A stretch of 64,000 nt of DNA from Thalassoroseus pseudoceratinae. Lineage in GTDB: Bacteria > Planctomycetota > Planctomycetia > Planctomycetales > Planctomycetaceae. Below are positions 63,288 to 64,000 of this stretch, one piece after another. A program made the translations under genes and the position numbers. Every line of letters begins with the position of its first letter. Positions within the stretch are counted from its first letter, which is position 1. The notes below the pieces were generated by a model. It ran no database searches and was not told where the DNA came from. It saw only the letters and a program-made list of their open reading frames with translations. Where the stretch lies: assembly GCF_011634775.1 (NCBI RefSeq), contig NZ_JAALXT010000005.1, positions 620,001 to 684,000 of the forward strand, written 5' to 3'.

Positions 63288-64000
63288 CTAATTAGCGAGG
63301 GGCGTGGCATTCCAGAGATGGATCATTTTGCCCTGACCAGCCGCCGCTATCACACCGCCGTCGGCGCTGAAGACGATGGTCGTAGGATTGCTGGGTGCGT
63401 TGTCCAATGAGAATAATTCATCACCCGTTGTGCCATCAAAGATTCTTAACGTCTTGCTTGCACCACCGATTACGAGCCTACGACCATCAGGCGAAAACGC
63501 TAGGGCATACCCAGACTGATTTCGCATCGTCCGAATTTCTTGCCCTGATGCGGCGTTCCAGAGCTTGAGAACGCCGTCGCCATCAATGGAGGCCAGTCGC
63601 TGCCCGTCCGCACTGAACTCGACATCGTAAAGACGATCGAAATGGCCGCTCAACGTGAAAACCTTTTGCCGCTCTTCGAAATCCCAAACATTGACGACAT
63701 TCGGACGATAACCTGCGACGGCCAAACGCCGGCTGTCTGGACTGAAGGCGATAGCGTAGATCTGAGAAATCTCCGAGTCGATTGTCCATAGCTCTTCGGC
63801 TGTGTCTGCGTCCCAGATTTGAACCTTGTTCGTTTTCCAACTTCCTGCAGCGAGCTTCTGGCCATCATGGCTAAAAGCGATGGCGTGCGTGTCACCAAGT
63901 AGGTCGAATTCTTGTTCAATCTGCCCTGTAGCAAGGCCGCGAATACGGACTTTACCGCCATTTGCGAACGCCAACTCCGCAGCGTTTGGGCGAAACGCGA
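63288..64000 (-). CDS. WD40-repeat protein, 5' end beyond the window
   Basis: The frame is open to the right edge of the window; the TTG at 63974 is internal, since in-frame sequence before it continues the repeat (AFRPNAAELAFANGG). At least five WD40 blades are visible, each with AFSPDGxxLAxG or similar followed by xxVxIWDxxT: LAAGSWKTNKVQIWDADTAEELW, LAVAGYRPNVVNVWDFEERQKVF, LASIDGDGVLKLWNAASGQEI, LVIGGASKTLRIFDGTTGDELF, IAAAGQGKMIHLWNATPLAN. It probably belongs to a larger kinase- or sigma-linked WD40 protein, as is common in planctomycetes. N-terminal domain not visible. Confidence 0.85.
   Translation of the reverse strand, partial: AFRPNAAELAFANGGKVRIRGLATGQIEQEFDLLGDTHAIAFSHDGQKLAAGSWKTNKVQIWDADTAEELWTIDSEISQIYAIAFSPDSRRLAVAGYRPNVVNVWDFEERQKVFTLSGHFDRLYDVEFSADGQRLASIDGDGVLKLWNAASGQEIRTMRNQSGYALAFSPDGRRLVIGGASKTLRIFDGTTGDELFSLDNAPSNPTTIVFSADGGVIAAAGQGKMIHLWNATPLAN

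Overview
The window looks like chromosomal DNA of a planctomycete (phylum Planctomycetota, probably order Planctomycetales). The evidence is gene content: a DUF1501 protein next to a PSD1-type cytochrome/DUF1549/DUF1553 protein, a DUF1080 protein, a PVC-type haem-binding glucose-dehydrogenase-like protein, a DUF1559 pseudopilin-like protein, a Ser/Thr kinase with C-terminal WD40 repeats, and a tripeptidyl-peptidase-II-like subtilase. No ribosomal RNA, CRISPR array or insertion sequence was recognised.

Layout. (1) 1-8.9 kb: a minus-strand run of catabolic or exported genes (PSD1 cytochrome protein, DUF1501, threonine-dehydratase-like enzyme, DUF1080, Gfo/Idh/MocA oxidoreductase), facing a plus-strand secreted beta-propeller hydrolase-like gene. 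(2) 9-25.3 kb: ordinary chromosome, with an EEP-family hydrolase, protein kinase, VOC protein, MscS channel, folD, assimilatory sulfite reductase, a response regulator, giant TPP II-like protease, a small unknown gene, and a single reading frame joining an EamA/DMT transporter to a biotin-protein ligase. (3) 25.5-38.0 kb: a compact, all-plus-strand phage-like module: sigma-region-4-like HTH protein, ParB-domain protein, ABC-ATPase/GNAT fusion, small and large terminase, portal, prohead protease, probable decoration protein, major capsid protein, two small connector/tail candidates, a tail-hub-like protein with a LamG-like C-terminus, and a DUF115-like protein. No integrase, repressor, lysis gene, tail tube or tape measure is visible. 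Unlike most phage genomes, its spacers carry several families of repeats and palindromes. (4) 38.1-43.9 kb: zinc-ribbon membrane protein, a small conserved-looking ORF with its own terminator, a PVC-type haem protein and a DUF1559 protein. (5) 44.2-62.4 kb: a minus-strand type II secretion/type IV pilus-like locus with two GspE/PilB ATPases, one PilT-like ATPase, GspF, five prepilin-like proteins and a 1785-residue GspK/PilX-like protein, ending in a good terminator. (6) 62.9-64 kb: tRNA-Ala(CGC), a short repeat-rich stretch, and a WD40 gene that runs off the right edge.

How it works together: the left cluster fits extracellular or periplasmic breakdown of polysaccharides or other compounds with c-type cytochromes. 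The right locus supplies an inner-membrane platform, motors and pseudopilus subunits, many with DxDxDG-type calcium-binding loops, but secretin and prepilin peptidase genes are not in view. The phage-like module encodes DNA packaging and a capsid with almost no tail, and its ParB plus ABC-ATPase/GNAT pair upstream of terminase is the best candidate for an uncharacterised system. All functional statements rest on motif recognition by eye; no database search was run.
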